The notes below the pieces were generated by a model. It was not told the origin of the DNA, searched no databases, and was given only the letters and a program-made list of their open reading frames with translations. Below are positions 1 to 5,372 of a stretch of DNA of 6,730 bases, one piece after another; position 1 is the stretch's first letter, and each line of letters starts with the position of its first letter. Source of the DNA: Nitrospirota bacterium (lineage in GTDB: Bacteria; Nitrospirota; Nitrospiria; Nitrospirales; UBA8639); assembly GCA_029879555.1 (NCBI GenBank), contig JAOUQB010000133.1, forward strand, positions 1 through 6,730, given 5' to 3'. The translations under genes and the position numbers were made by a program.

Positions 1-60
1 CACGAAATCCGAATGAGAGATCAGAGGAGAAATGCCCGTTGATCGATAGAGGGAATCCTT

Positions 61-102
61 TTCGAGTCTGACCGCCTATTGAATATCATTAAGATATTGA
101 AT
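61..102 (+). promoter_or_regulatory. Candidate promoter/operator upstream of the CPBP protease gene
   Basis: This AT-rich stretch lies directly before the first gene. TATCAT at 84-89 is a fair -10 match (5 of 6 to TATAAT), with a poor -35 (TTCGAG, 61-66) 17 bp upstream. The octamer TATTGAAT occurs twice in direct orientation (77-84 and 95-102), and AATATC (82-87) and GATATT (93-98) form a 6-bp inverted repeat around the same spot. Repeated short motifs over a promoter can be an operator, but AT-rich DNA makes such repeats by chance, so this is only a candidate. Confidence 0.25.
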
Positions 103-121
103 GAAAACCCGAAAGGGTGAT

Positions 122-919
122 ATGGCGCTTTCGGCTCTCCCAACCCCGACCATCCAAACAGCTGTTCACCTTCCCAGAACTCCCTGGTGGGGAGCGTGGT
201 CAGGATTCTTGATTGTTGGGTGTTTTTATGTCACTCAAGCGGTGGGTATCTCCATCGTGCAACTGGTGGCCACGTTGGGGATGGGGAATTCGTCGGGTGT
301 TGATGGGGCATCAGCATTGGATCAAACCTGGTTTCTACCCATGTCCTTGCTGGCGGGGACCATTGGTGGGGCACTAGTCGCGTTACGGGTGGCGGCCAGC
401 CGGGCGAAGTTAAAAAAAGATTCCGAATGGGTGTGGGAGTTTATCTGGCAATCCTATGATGTTCGGAGTCTGTGGCGTTTTGTGTTGCTCGGGTTGGGAT
501 TAGGCCTGGGTTTTTTTTCGCTTACGGAATATGGGGTGCTTCCGCCTGATGATCTGCCGCAGCCAATTTTTGATGCGTTGTTGGCTGCGCCTGTTTTGCT
601 GCAACTTGTCTGGATCCTTATGTTTGTCGTGCTCTTTCCGGTTATTGAAGAAATACTCTTTCGTGGAATTTTGTTGACGGGGCTTACTCAATCCTGGGGG
701 CCAATTCTTGCCGCCATCGTCACGACGGCCATTTTTGTGGCCGTGCATATGCCCAAAGTGTTGGAGTATTGGCCTGCCTTGGTGGCGGTCATATGCATTG
801 GGGCGCTGGCCGTCGTGCTCCGTATTCGGACGGGGAGTCTGGCCCCAGGAATCGTCATGCATTGCGCGTACAACGGCACACTTGTTACTGCTGCCTTTCT
901 GCCGACCTCTGTCTCCTAA
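122..919 (+). CDS. CPBP family intramembrane metalloprotease
   Basis: This is a polytopic inner-membrane protein of the CPBP (CAAX protease and bacteriocin-processing, Abi) family; members cleave substrates inside the membrane using a metal-bound water. All three family motifs are visible, numbered from the ATG at 122: EEILFR (Glu176-Glu177, Arg181), FxxxH (Phe205, His209) and HxxxN (His247, Asn251). Roughly seven hydrophobic segments lie near residues 27-47, 72-90, 117-135, 155-174, 193-209, 217-233 and 240-258; the motifs sit in the C-terminal half, as usual. An in-frame ATG at 101 would add seven residues but has no Shine-Dalgarno. The ATG at 122 is preceded by AAAGGGTGAT, so I prefer it (265 residues). 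The catalytic set is complete, so it should be active. The substrate is unknown: bacterial members include prenyl-protein-type proteases, bacteriocin-immunity proteins and regulators. It lies about 155 bp before the next gene on the same strand, and co-transcription is unproven. Confidence 0.9.
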   Translation: MALSALPTPTIQTAVHLPRTPWWGAWSGFLIVGCFYVTQAVGISIVQLVATLGMGNSSGVDGASALDQTWFLPMSLLAGTIGGALVALRVAASRAKLKKDSEWVWEFIWQSYDVRSLWRFVLLGLGLGLGFFSLTEYGVLPPDDLPQPIFDALLAAPVLLQLVWILMFVVLFPVIEEILFRGILLTGLTQSWGPILAAIVTTAIFVAVHMPKVLEYWPALVAVICIGALAVVLRIRTGSLAPGIVMHCAYNGTLVTAAFLPTSVS

Positions 920-1015
920 CCACTGTTCTCCTTCACGTTCCCGGACATTTCCCTGGAGTGCTAAGCCGGTTGGGAGGTAAAAAACAGAAGCAACCGTGGT
1001 GCCTTCCAATGAGAG

Positions 1016-1044
1016 TAGACTTGATTGCGATTCGGGGGTATTCT
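1016..1044 (+). promoter_or_regulatory. Weak candidate promoter before the TIGR03546/TIGR03545 pair
   Basis: The 155 bp between the protease gene and the next gene hold no ORF that I can support. TAGACT (1016-1021) and TATTCT (1039-1044) each match four of six sigma-70 consensus bases and are 17 bp apart. This would place transcription start near 1051, shortly before the gene. The match is weak, and read-through from the protease gene is an equal possibility. Confidence 0.18.
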
Positions 1045-1074
1045 GAAAAATGATCTTTCTGCCTTTTGAATGGA

Positions 1075-1593
1075 ATGATTAAGCTTCTTGCCAAACTCCT
1101 TCGTGTGTTGAATTCCGAGACGGATCCGGGACAAATTTCTCTGGGCCTGTGCTTTGCCATGATCGCCGGCCTGACCCCTCTTCTCAGTCTGCACAATCTT
1201 GTCGTGCTTCTGCTGGTGTGTATTCTACGAGTCAATGTTGCGGCCTTTTTGCTGGGGCTCGGGGTGTTTACCGGCATGGCCTTTTTGCTGGATCCACTCT
1301 TCCATCTCATCGGATTGGCCGTGCTGACGGCACCGGCGCTGGAAGGTCTTTGGACGTCCCTCTATCAATCGGTGTGGTGGCGACTGGAATATTTTAACAA
1401 TTCGATCGTGATGGGCAGTTTGGTTTTTTCCATTGGGTTGTTTTTTCCTGTACTGCTGGTCTCGAACCTGCTGATTCGTCGATATCGCCATCATGTCCTA
1501 GCCTGGGTACAGAAAACCAAGATCATGCAAATGTTGAAGGCGAGTAAGCTGTATGAGACGTACGAAACTCTATCGGCCTGGAGGAGTGGCTGA
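1075..1593 (+). CDS. TIGR03546 family membrane protein (DUF2062-like)
   Basis: This small integral membrane protein (172 residues) matches, from memory, family TIGR03546, which is uncharacterised and usually encoded next to a TIGR03545 gene, as here. Family-typical stretches are the start IKLLAKLLRVLNSE, the segment AGLTPLLSLHNLVVLLL (31-47), LLDPLFH (71-77), LTAPALEGLW (84-93) and FNNSIVMGSLV (107-117). Hydrophobic spans lie near 22-52, 55-72, 75-88 and 111-133, followed by a basic cytoplasmic-looking tail (RRYRHH, 135-140). The GLTP motif recalls the DUF2062 family. I chose the ATG at 1075, which gives the family's usual start; a TTG at 1066 adds three residues, and a stop at 1051 blocks further extension. 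Neither start has a good Shine-Dalgarno. The TGA stop shares its A with the ATG of the next gene, which implies translational coupling. Function is unknown; a role as membrane partner of the next protein is inferred from the conserved pairing. Confidence 0.85.
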   Translation: MIKLLAKLLRVLNSETDPGQISLGLCFAMIAGLTPLLSLHNLVVLLLVCILRVNVAAFLLGLGVFTGMAFLLDPLFHLIGLAVLTAPALEGLWTSLYQSVWWRLEYFNNSIVMGSLVFSIGLFFPVLLVSNLLIRRYRHHVLAWVQKTKIMQMLKASKLYETYETLSAWRSG

Positions 1594-3377
1594 TGGCAAA
1601 GTGGATACGCTGGTGGGGGCTTGGAATTTTTGCGGTGGTTGCAGCCATCTTGGGCTGCGTGTGGTTCTTGTTTGTAGATGGATGGGTGGCCTATCTCATT
1701 GAAGAAGCGGGGACTGAAGCCGTGGGAGCAAAAGTGCAAGTGGATGCGGCCGATCTTAGCCTTTTTCCTGCCGGACTCACGTTAACGCGGCTCCAAGTGA
1801 CGGATCCCAAAGAGCCCATGACCAACGCGGTGGAGATCGCGCAGGTGGCCATGGGGCTAGATGGGCTGAATCTCTTGCGTCGAAAAGTCATCGTGGAAGA
1901 AATGCTCCTGGAAGGCGTTCGATTGAGCACGCCTCGGACCTCATCTGGAGCGACTCGTGACGTTTCCCCGCAAGAAAAAGAATCCGGAATGTTTTCGATC
2001 GATCTTCCCTCCCTGGAAGTGCCGGATGTCAAAAAGATTTTGGAACAGGAAGATCTCGAAACTGTTCGATTGATTGAAACCCTCAAAGCAGACATCAAAG
2101 GGGAAAAGGAAACGTGGGAAGCACGCTTGAAGGATTTGCCAGGGAAATCCCAACTGGCCCAATACAAGGAACGAGTGAAAAATCTGAAGAAAGCCAAGAA
2201 AGGTGGGGTCGAGGGAATATTAGGCGGAGTAGGGGAGGTTCAATCCTTACAACAAGATATTGAGCGGGAAATTGAATCGCTGAAAGGCGCCAAGAAAGAG
2301 TTTGAGGAAAAAGTGGCCTTGCTCCGTACGCGCTTTGAACAAATTAAAACCGCACCACAACGAGACATCCAACATCTTAAGGCCAAATACAATTTGTCGC
2401 CGCAAGGTTTGGCCAATATGAGCCAAACGCTCTTGGGCGGGGAGATTGGTTCCTGGGTACGCCAAGGAGCGGAATGGTATGAGCGGGCCAAACCGTTTCT
2501 GGAAGGCGCACAAGCGATGCAAGGAAAGGATGGTGGGCCTGATGTGCAAAAACCCTTGCGAGGAAAAGGGGTGGATGTGCATTTCAAGGAAGCGCATCCC
2601 CTTCCGGACTTTCTCATCCGTCATACTAAGGTTTCAGTGAATCTGGCTTTAGGGGATTTAGCCGGGATGGTTCACAATATCACCACTGATCAACCGACGT
2701 TGGGACAACCGACCACCTTCACGTTTTCCGGAGACCAATTGAAAGGGGTGAAGTCTGTATCCCTGGAAGGAGTACTCAACCATGTGGTGCCGGCCCAATC
2801 CCAGGATCAGCTGACGGTGCAAGCGAAAGGGTATGAGCTGACCAATCTTGTCTTGTCCAAAGATGAGAAGTGGCCCGTGGCGCTCACAAACGGGCTAGGG
2901 GATATGACGATCAATGCACAACTCCAGGGGCAGGCGTTGACCGCGCATGGTGGCGCGCAGCTCCGCGGCCTTCAGCTTTCGGCTGGCCAGGAAGGCGATA
3001 CCAATCCGTTAACCAAAGCCCTCAGTTCTGCCGTGACAGACATCTCGCAAGTGGTTCTTCAAGCTGACGTCAAGGGCACGTTGGAACACCAGGATGTCAC
3101 GGTCTCTTCCGATCTGGACCGAATATTACAGAATGCGGCGGGCAAGATGGTGAATGATTTGGCCGCGAAGTTTGGCGCAGAACTGCAATCGGCGATCTCC
3201 GCGAAAATTGCGGAACCCATGAAACAGTTGAACGCGAACATGGCAGGCTTTGGCGGCATGGCTGGAGACCTTACCGAGCGGGTCACGCAGCATAATGACG
3301 TCCTCAAAAGTCTGCTAGAAAAAAGCCTGCCCACCAAAAACCTCAAACTCCCCGGCGGCCTCAAACTCCCGTTTTAA
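1593..3377 (+). CDS. TIGR03545 family protein, membrane-anchored AsmA-like/coiled-coil envelope protein
   Basis: This 594-residue protein is the usual neighbour of TIGR03546 and matches family TIGR03545 by context and architecture. Residues 7-29 form one transmembrane anchor, with the remainder probably periplasmic. Residues 40-115 read like the N-terminal part of AsmA/DUF748 proteins: beta-strand-rich, with the LSLFPAGLTLTRLQVTDP stretch (55-72) and then a LLRRKVIVEEMLLEGVRL segment (94-111). Residues about 145-262 are highly charged and helical and look like a long coiled coil. Residues 325-510 appear beta-rich, with repeated LxGxL-type strands, and the end (515-580) is helical. The C-terminus carries a short duplication (LKLP twice). 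The ATG at 1593 has a strong GGAGGAG at 1580-1586, six bases upstream, and overlaps the previous stop by one base. AsmA-like proteins act in lipid or envelope transport, so a similar role is possible but inferred. The family has no assigned function. Confidence 0.85.
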   Translation: MAKWIRWWGLGIFAVVAAILGCVWFLFVDGWVAYLIEEAGTEAVGAKVQVDAADLSLFPAGLTLTRLQVTDPKEPMTNAVEIAQVAMGLDGLNLLRRKVIVEEMLLEGVRLSTPRTSSGATRDVSPQEKESGMFSIDLPSLEVPDVKKILEQEDLETVRLIETLKADIKGEKETWEARLKDLPGKSQLAQYKERVKNLKKAKKGGVEGILGGVGEVQSLQQDIEREIESLKGAKKEFEEKVALLRTRFEQIKTAPQRDIQHLKAKYNLSPQGLANMSQTLLGGEIGSWVRQGAEWYERAKPFLEGAQAMQGKDGGPDVQKPLRGKGVDVHFKEAHPLPDFLIRHTKVSVNLALGDLAGMVHNITTDQPTLGQPTTFTFSGDQLKGVKSVSLEGVLNHVVPAQSQDQLTVQAKGYELTNLVLSKDEKWPVALTNGLGDMTINAQLQGQALTAHGGAQLRGLQLSAGQEGDTNPLTKALSSAVTDISQVVLQADVKGTLEHQDVTVSSDLDRILQNAAGKMVNDLAAKFGAELQSAISAKIAEPMKQLNANMAGFGGMAGDLTERVTQHNDVLKSLLEKSLPTKNLKLPGGLKLPF

Positions 3378-3404
3378 TCTTCCCGGAACTCTCATTTTTC
3401 AGAC

Positions 3405-3433
3405 ACCTGACGTCTTGCGCCCCCGCCTCAGGT
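3405..3433. terminator. Weak hairpin between convergent genes, possible terminator
   Basis: ACCTGA (3405-3410) and TCAGGT (3428-3433) form a perfect 6-bp inverted repeat with a 17-base loop, followed on the + strand by TTTAAG. It sits in the 84 bp between two convergent genes, where a terminator is expected. The stem is short, the loop large and the T-tract only three bases, so it would be a poor intrinsic terminator. Confidence 0.3.
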
Positions 3434-3461
3434 TTAAGATGACAGTGGGGGGAGATACCTT

Positions 3462-4541
3462 CTAGGACGGGAGTGTCGATGATGAGGCGGGACATTGTTC
3501 CGGGAATTTCAAAAATGGACTCTTGTGAAAGGCCATATGGGTGGTGGTGGTAACGGTCTCCAATTCACTTGGTGCTTTGCGGAGAGTGTGGATGATAATT
3601 TCCGGTTGGCAGAAGAGACGAATGGGAAAGAGGGACGTGCCGACGCCGCGTGAAGTGTAGCCGCGCATGGACTCATGCTGCCAGGGGCCCGCTTTATAGG
3701 ATCGGGCACAGCGGCAATGGGTGATGATGGGTGTTCCGCCTGGCAGACAGATTTGTCCCCCGTGCGAATGCCCGCATAGATAGAGGTCCATCCCGGCAGT
3801 GAAGGCTTCCGGAATAATTTCCGGCGAATGCACCAGGAGTATGCGGACGGCGTCTGTCGGTGCGGCACCTACGGTTTTTTCTAAATCGCCGGTTTCGTAA
3901 TAATGTACATCATCTAAACCTAAGAGCCAAATAGCCTCCGAGCCTTTTTCGAGGGCTTGGGTTTCATTCAGCAGCATGCGAATGCCTGCTTGTTCCAGGC
4001 CAGGGACCATTTCTAGCCAATCATGATTTCCCAATATTCCCGTGATGCCAAATTGGGCATGAATGGTGCTGACGAGTTGTTCCATGAGGCGCAAAGTTTT
4101 GTCATAGGAACCGTACGTTCGAAATCGAAAGTCGCCGGTGAGGACACACAGATCATATTGTAAAGTAGGCAAAATACGTTGGAGGGCCTGTCCTTTATCG
4201 ATCATGCCCTCGATGTGCAGATCTGATAAATGCAAAATGCGAAACCCCTCAAAGGCTTCCGGGAGGTGCGGAAGCGGCACGGTATGTTCGACGATTCGAT
4301 AATTCGTGGAGTTGCCCACGGCTCTGCCCCAGAGCCCGGTGGTTTTTAATGAGGCTTGAATGAGCCAGGCAATGGCGGGGAATTCTTCCATGTGCACATG
4401 AATATGATGGCCACCCAATAAGAGGGCTGAATAATGCGCCTGCATTTCTAATCGTTTGCCGGCATGGGCCGAGCCGATGCGGTCGATCAATTTGGTCAGG
4501 GCTTCTTGTTCGTGCAGTGGCGTCATGTGCTTGTCAGCCAT
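3462..4541 (-). CDS. Calcineurin-like metallophosphoesterase (YkuE/LpxG-like)
   Basis: This is a 359-residue binuclear-metal phosphoesterase. All five core motifs are intact: SDLH (Asp107, His109), GD (Gly136-Asp137), GNHD (Asn172, His173), VH (His238) and GHSHGGQ (His258, His260). The motif wording and spacing, including LYLCGHSHGGQICLP, fit the YkuE-like group, which includes membrane phosphodiesterases and the UDP-2,3-diacylglucosamine hydrolase LpxG. The substrate cannot be read from the sequence. Unusual points: YkuE relatives often begin with a membrane anchor or Tat signal, but here about 95 residues without an obvious transmembrane segment precede the catalytic domain, including a His-rich patch (HHIHVH, 45-50). 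About 35 low-complexity residues follow the domain. The ATG at 4541 (MADKHM) lacks a clear Shine-Dalgarno; Met6 is a possible alternative. It is transcribed divergently from the next gene, with 24 bp between the start codons, and convergently with the TIGR03545 gene. Confidence 0.9.
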   Translation of the reverse strand: MADKHMTPLHEQEALTKLIDRIGSAHAGKRLEMQAHYSALLLGGHHIHVHMEEFPAIAWLIQASLKTTGLWGRAVGNSTNYRIVEHTVPLPHLPEAFEGFRILHLSDLHIEGMIDKGQALQRILPTLQYDLCVLTGDFRFRTYGSYDKTLRLMEQLVSTIHAQFGITGILGNHDWLEMVPGLEQAGIRMLLNETQALEKGSEAIWLLGLDDVHYYETGDLEKTVGAAPTDAVRILLVHSPEIIPEAFTAGMDLYLCGHSHGGQICLPGGTPIITHCRCARSYKAGPWQHESMRGYTSRGVGTSLFPIRLFCQPEIIIHTLRKAPSELETVTTTTHMAFHKSPFLKFPEQCPASSSTLPS

Positions 4542-4560
4542 AGCGAATCATGGGTACCAT
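4531..4560 (+). promoter_or_regulatory. Speculative promoter for a leaderless transcript of the 136-residue gene
   Basis: TTGTCA (4531-4536, five of six to TTGACA) and TACCAT (4555-4560, four of six to TATAAT) lie 18 bp apart on the + strand. Transcription would start about six bases downstream, on or near the ATG at 4566, giving a leaderless mRNA. That fits the absence of a good Shine-Dalgarno. It overlaps the start codon of the divergent phosphoesterase gene. The -10 match is mediocre. Confidence 0.2.
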
Positions 4561-4565
4561 GGGGC

Positions 4566-4976
4566 ATGCAACGATTAGATCTTAGCCAACCGGGGTTACC
4601 TGATCTACAGTTTGTGCTCATGGTGGGAGCCTTGTGCACGTCTGATCTCGAATCGCTGAACGCGCCTGCATCGGTACGGGAGATGGTCTTTAATCGGTGT
4701 TGGTCATTATTGGATGAAGGTCCACCTCCCACACGAAAAGAGGAACGCGTCCTGAATCTGATGCTTGGTGATGAGGTGACGTTAGAAGCGTTAGTCACGG
4801 TTATTCGAGAGACCTTTGCAGAATACGGGTTTTCTGAACTGATCTGGGAGCATGCGGCGAGCGAACCTTCGCAAGAAACGACTCCGGAAGTGCAATCTTT
4901 GGTGGACCGTATTCAAAAACTTTACCCGCCGCCTGACGACCCTGAACGGTTTTCCGGTTCGTCGTCGTCTTCATAA
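4566..4976 (+). CDS. Hypothetical protein, 136 residues
   Basis: I do not recognise this protein. It is soluble-looking and acidic, with no signal peptide or transmembrane span. Residues 1-30 contain a hydrophobic patch (LQFVLMVGALC), followed by predicted helices (SVREMVFNRCWSLL; TLEALVTVIRETFAEYGFSELIWEH) and a Pro-rich tail that ends in Gly and five Ser. The reading frame is open further upstream to an ATG at 4464, but that part lies antisense inside the phosphoesterase gene and reads as its shadow. I therefore chose the ATG at 4566, which leaves 24 bp to the divergent start. No convincing Shine-Dalgarno precedes it, and an ATG at 4620 is a second possibility. The frame is not explained by a gene on the other strand, and a head-to-head partner is expected to be a real gene. 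Any functional link to the phosphoesterase is only a guess from position. Confidence 0.65.
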   Translation: MQRLDLSQPGLPDLQFVLMVGALCTSDLESLNAPASVREMVFNRCWSLLDEGPPPTRKEERVLNLMLGDEVTLEALVTVIRETFAEYGFSELIWEHAASEPSQETTPEVQSLVDRIQKLYPPPDDPERFSGSSSSS

Positions 4977-4986
4977 TCTTTTCCGC

Positions 4987-5002
4987 CTCCACAGAGGTGG
5001 AG
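4987..5002 (+). terminator. Small hairpin after the 136-residue gene
   Basis: CTCCAC (4987-4992) and GTGGAG (4997-5002) form a perfect 6-bp stem with an AGAG loop, eleven bases past the stop codon. The following sequence (AGGCTAGTGTTCTTCCCTTCC) is pyrimidine-rich but lacks a true T-run, so intrinsic termination is possible but weak. The larger palindrome 28 bases further on may do the job instead. Confidence 0.35.
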
Positions 5003-5029
5003 AGGCTAGTGTTCTTCCCTTCCTACTTT

Positions 5030-5151
5030 GGGTCTGTTGAAAAAAGCCGCCAGCGGCGTTCTCGCCAGTTTTCCGTGCTCACGTAATTCCAGTACGCTCC
5101 GCGCGCAAAACTGGCTGCCGCCTTGCTGAACGGACTTTTTTGAACAGACCC
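5030..5151. repeat. MITE/REP-like 122-bp imperfect palindrome
   Basis: The two ends are GGGTCTGTTG-AAAAAAG on the left and, read on the other strand, GGGTCTGTTC-AAAAAAG on the right. The arms stay related inward: GCCAGTTTTCCGTGC (5064-5078) against GCCAGTTTTGCGCGC (complement of 5101-5115), then CGTA/TACG around a short centre. The whole element can thus fold into one long interrupted hairpin on either strand. CTTT/CTTC just outside may extend the ends to about 5026-5155. No ORF lies inside and no clear target-site duplication flanks it. It sits between two convergent genes, a common place for REP/MITE elements, and its A6/T6 runs could make it a bidirectional terminator. From memory, very similar GGGTCTGTT-ended elements are dispersed in Nitrospira genomes. 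That it is multicopy is therefore an inference. Confidence 0.75.
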
Positions 5152-5155
5152 GAAG

Positions 5156-5372
5156 CTACGGATCACCTAGGCTTTCCTGGCCAAATGTGCCCTTTGATTT
5201 CTTCATTATTCAACACTTCTACTTTGGATACCCTGTGATTCGTCTTGGTGTGTGAGAGTCAAAAGCTAACGGCAAAGGGAGCAGACCGTGAACCGTCAAA
5301 ATTTGGTGGGGGAAACACGGCTGTCTGTCACGCTGTGTATTCAATGCGATGGGACCAATAGCTGTCTTTTCT
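5156..5372. other. Gene-free stretch downstream of accA
   Basis: Together with the palindrome to its left, this completes a gene-free region of about 400 bp (4977-5372). I see no supported ORF on either strand, no RNA gene and no strong terminator hairpin for accA. Only weak stems are present, such as CACGGC with GCTGTG near 5316-5338 and TTGGT with ACCAA about 50 bases apart. It may be the 3' untranslated region of the accA transcript or eroded DNA. Confidence 0.5.

Noticed and set aside
1..60. Possible tail of an upstream gene (open from base 1 to TGA at 40-42) and a five-codon ORF (ATG at 32, TAG at 47-49) behind a good Shine-Dalgarno (GAGGAGA).
   Set aside because: The visible codons are too few to recognise any protein, another frame is also open to about 69, and a five-codon leader cannot be told from chance.
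500..1009. Long minus-strand ORF of 169 codons opposite the protease gene.
   Set aside because: Its translation is rich in Arg, Gln, Lys and Asn with no recognisable domain, and it is antisense to a gene with intact catalytic motifs; a frame shadow.
1691..2197. Minus-strand ORF of 168 codons opposite the TIGR03545 gene.
   Set aside because: Ser/Arg-rich antisense shadow of a coding region with good start, ribosome site and family match.
4320..4336. Perfect 7-bp hairpin GGCTCTG-CCC-CAGAGCC.
   Set aside because: It lies inside the phosphoesterase coding sequence, encodes well-formed protein there and has no T-run after it; probably incidental.
4464..4565. Upstream extension of the 136-residue protein to an ATG at 4464.
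   Set aside because: The extension lies wholly antisense to the phosphoesterase N-terminus and has no ribosome site; the ATG at 4566 is simpler.
5030..5151. The palindrome as a tRNA, riboswitch or CRISPR repeat.
   Set aside because: It is one long self-complementary element with terminal inverted repeats, without cloverleaf elements or repeat-spacer periodicity.
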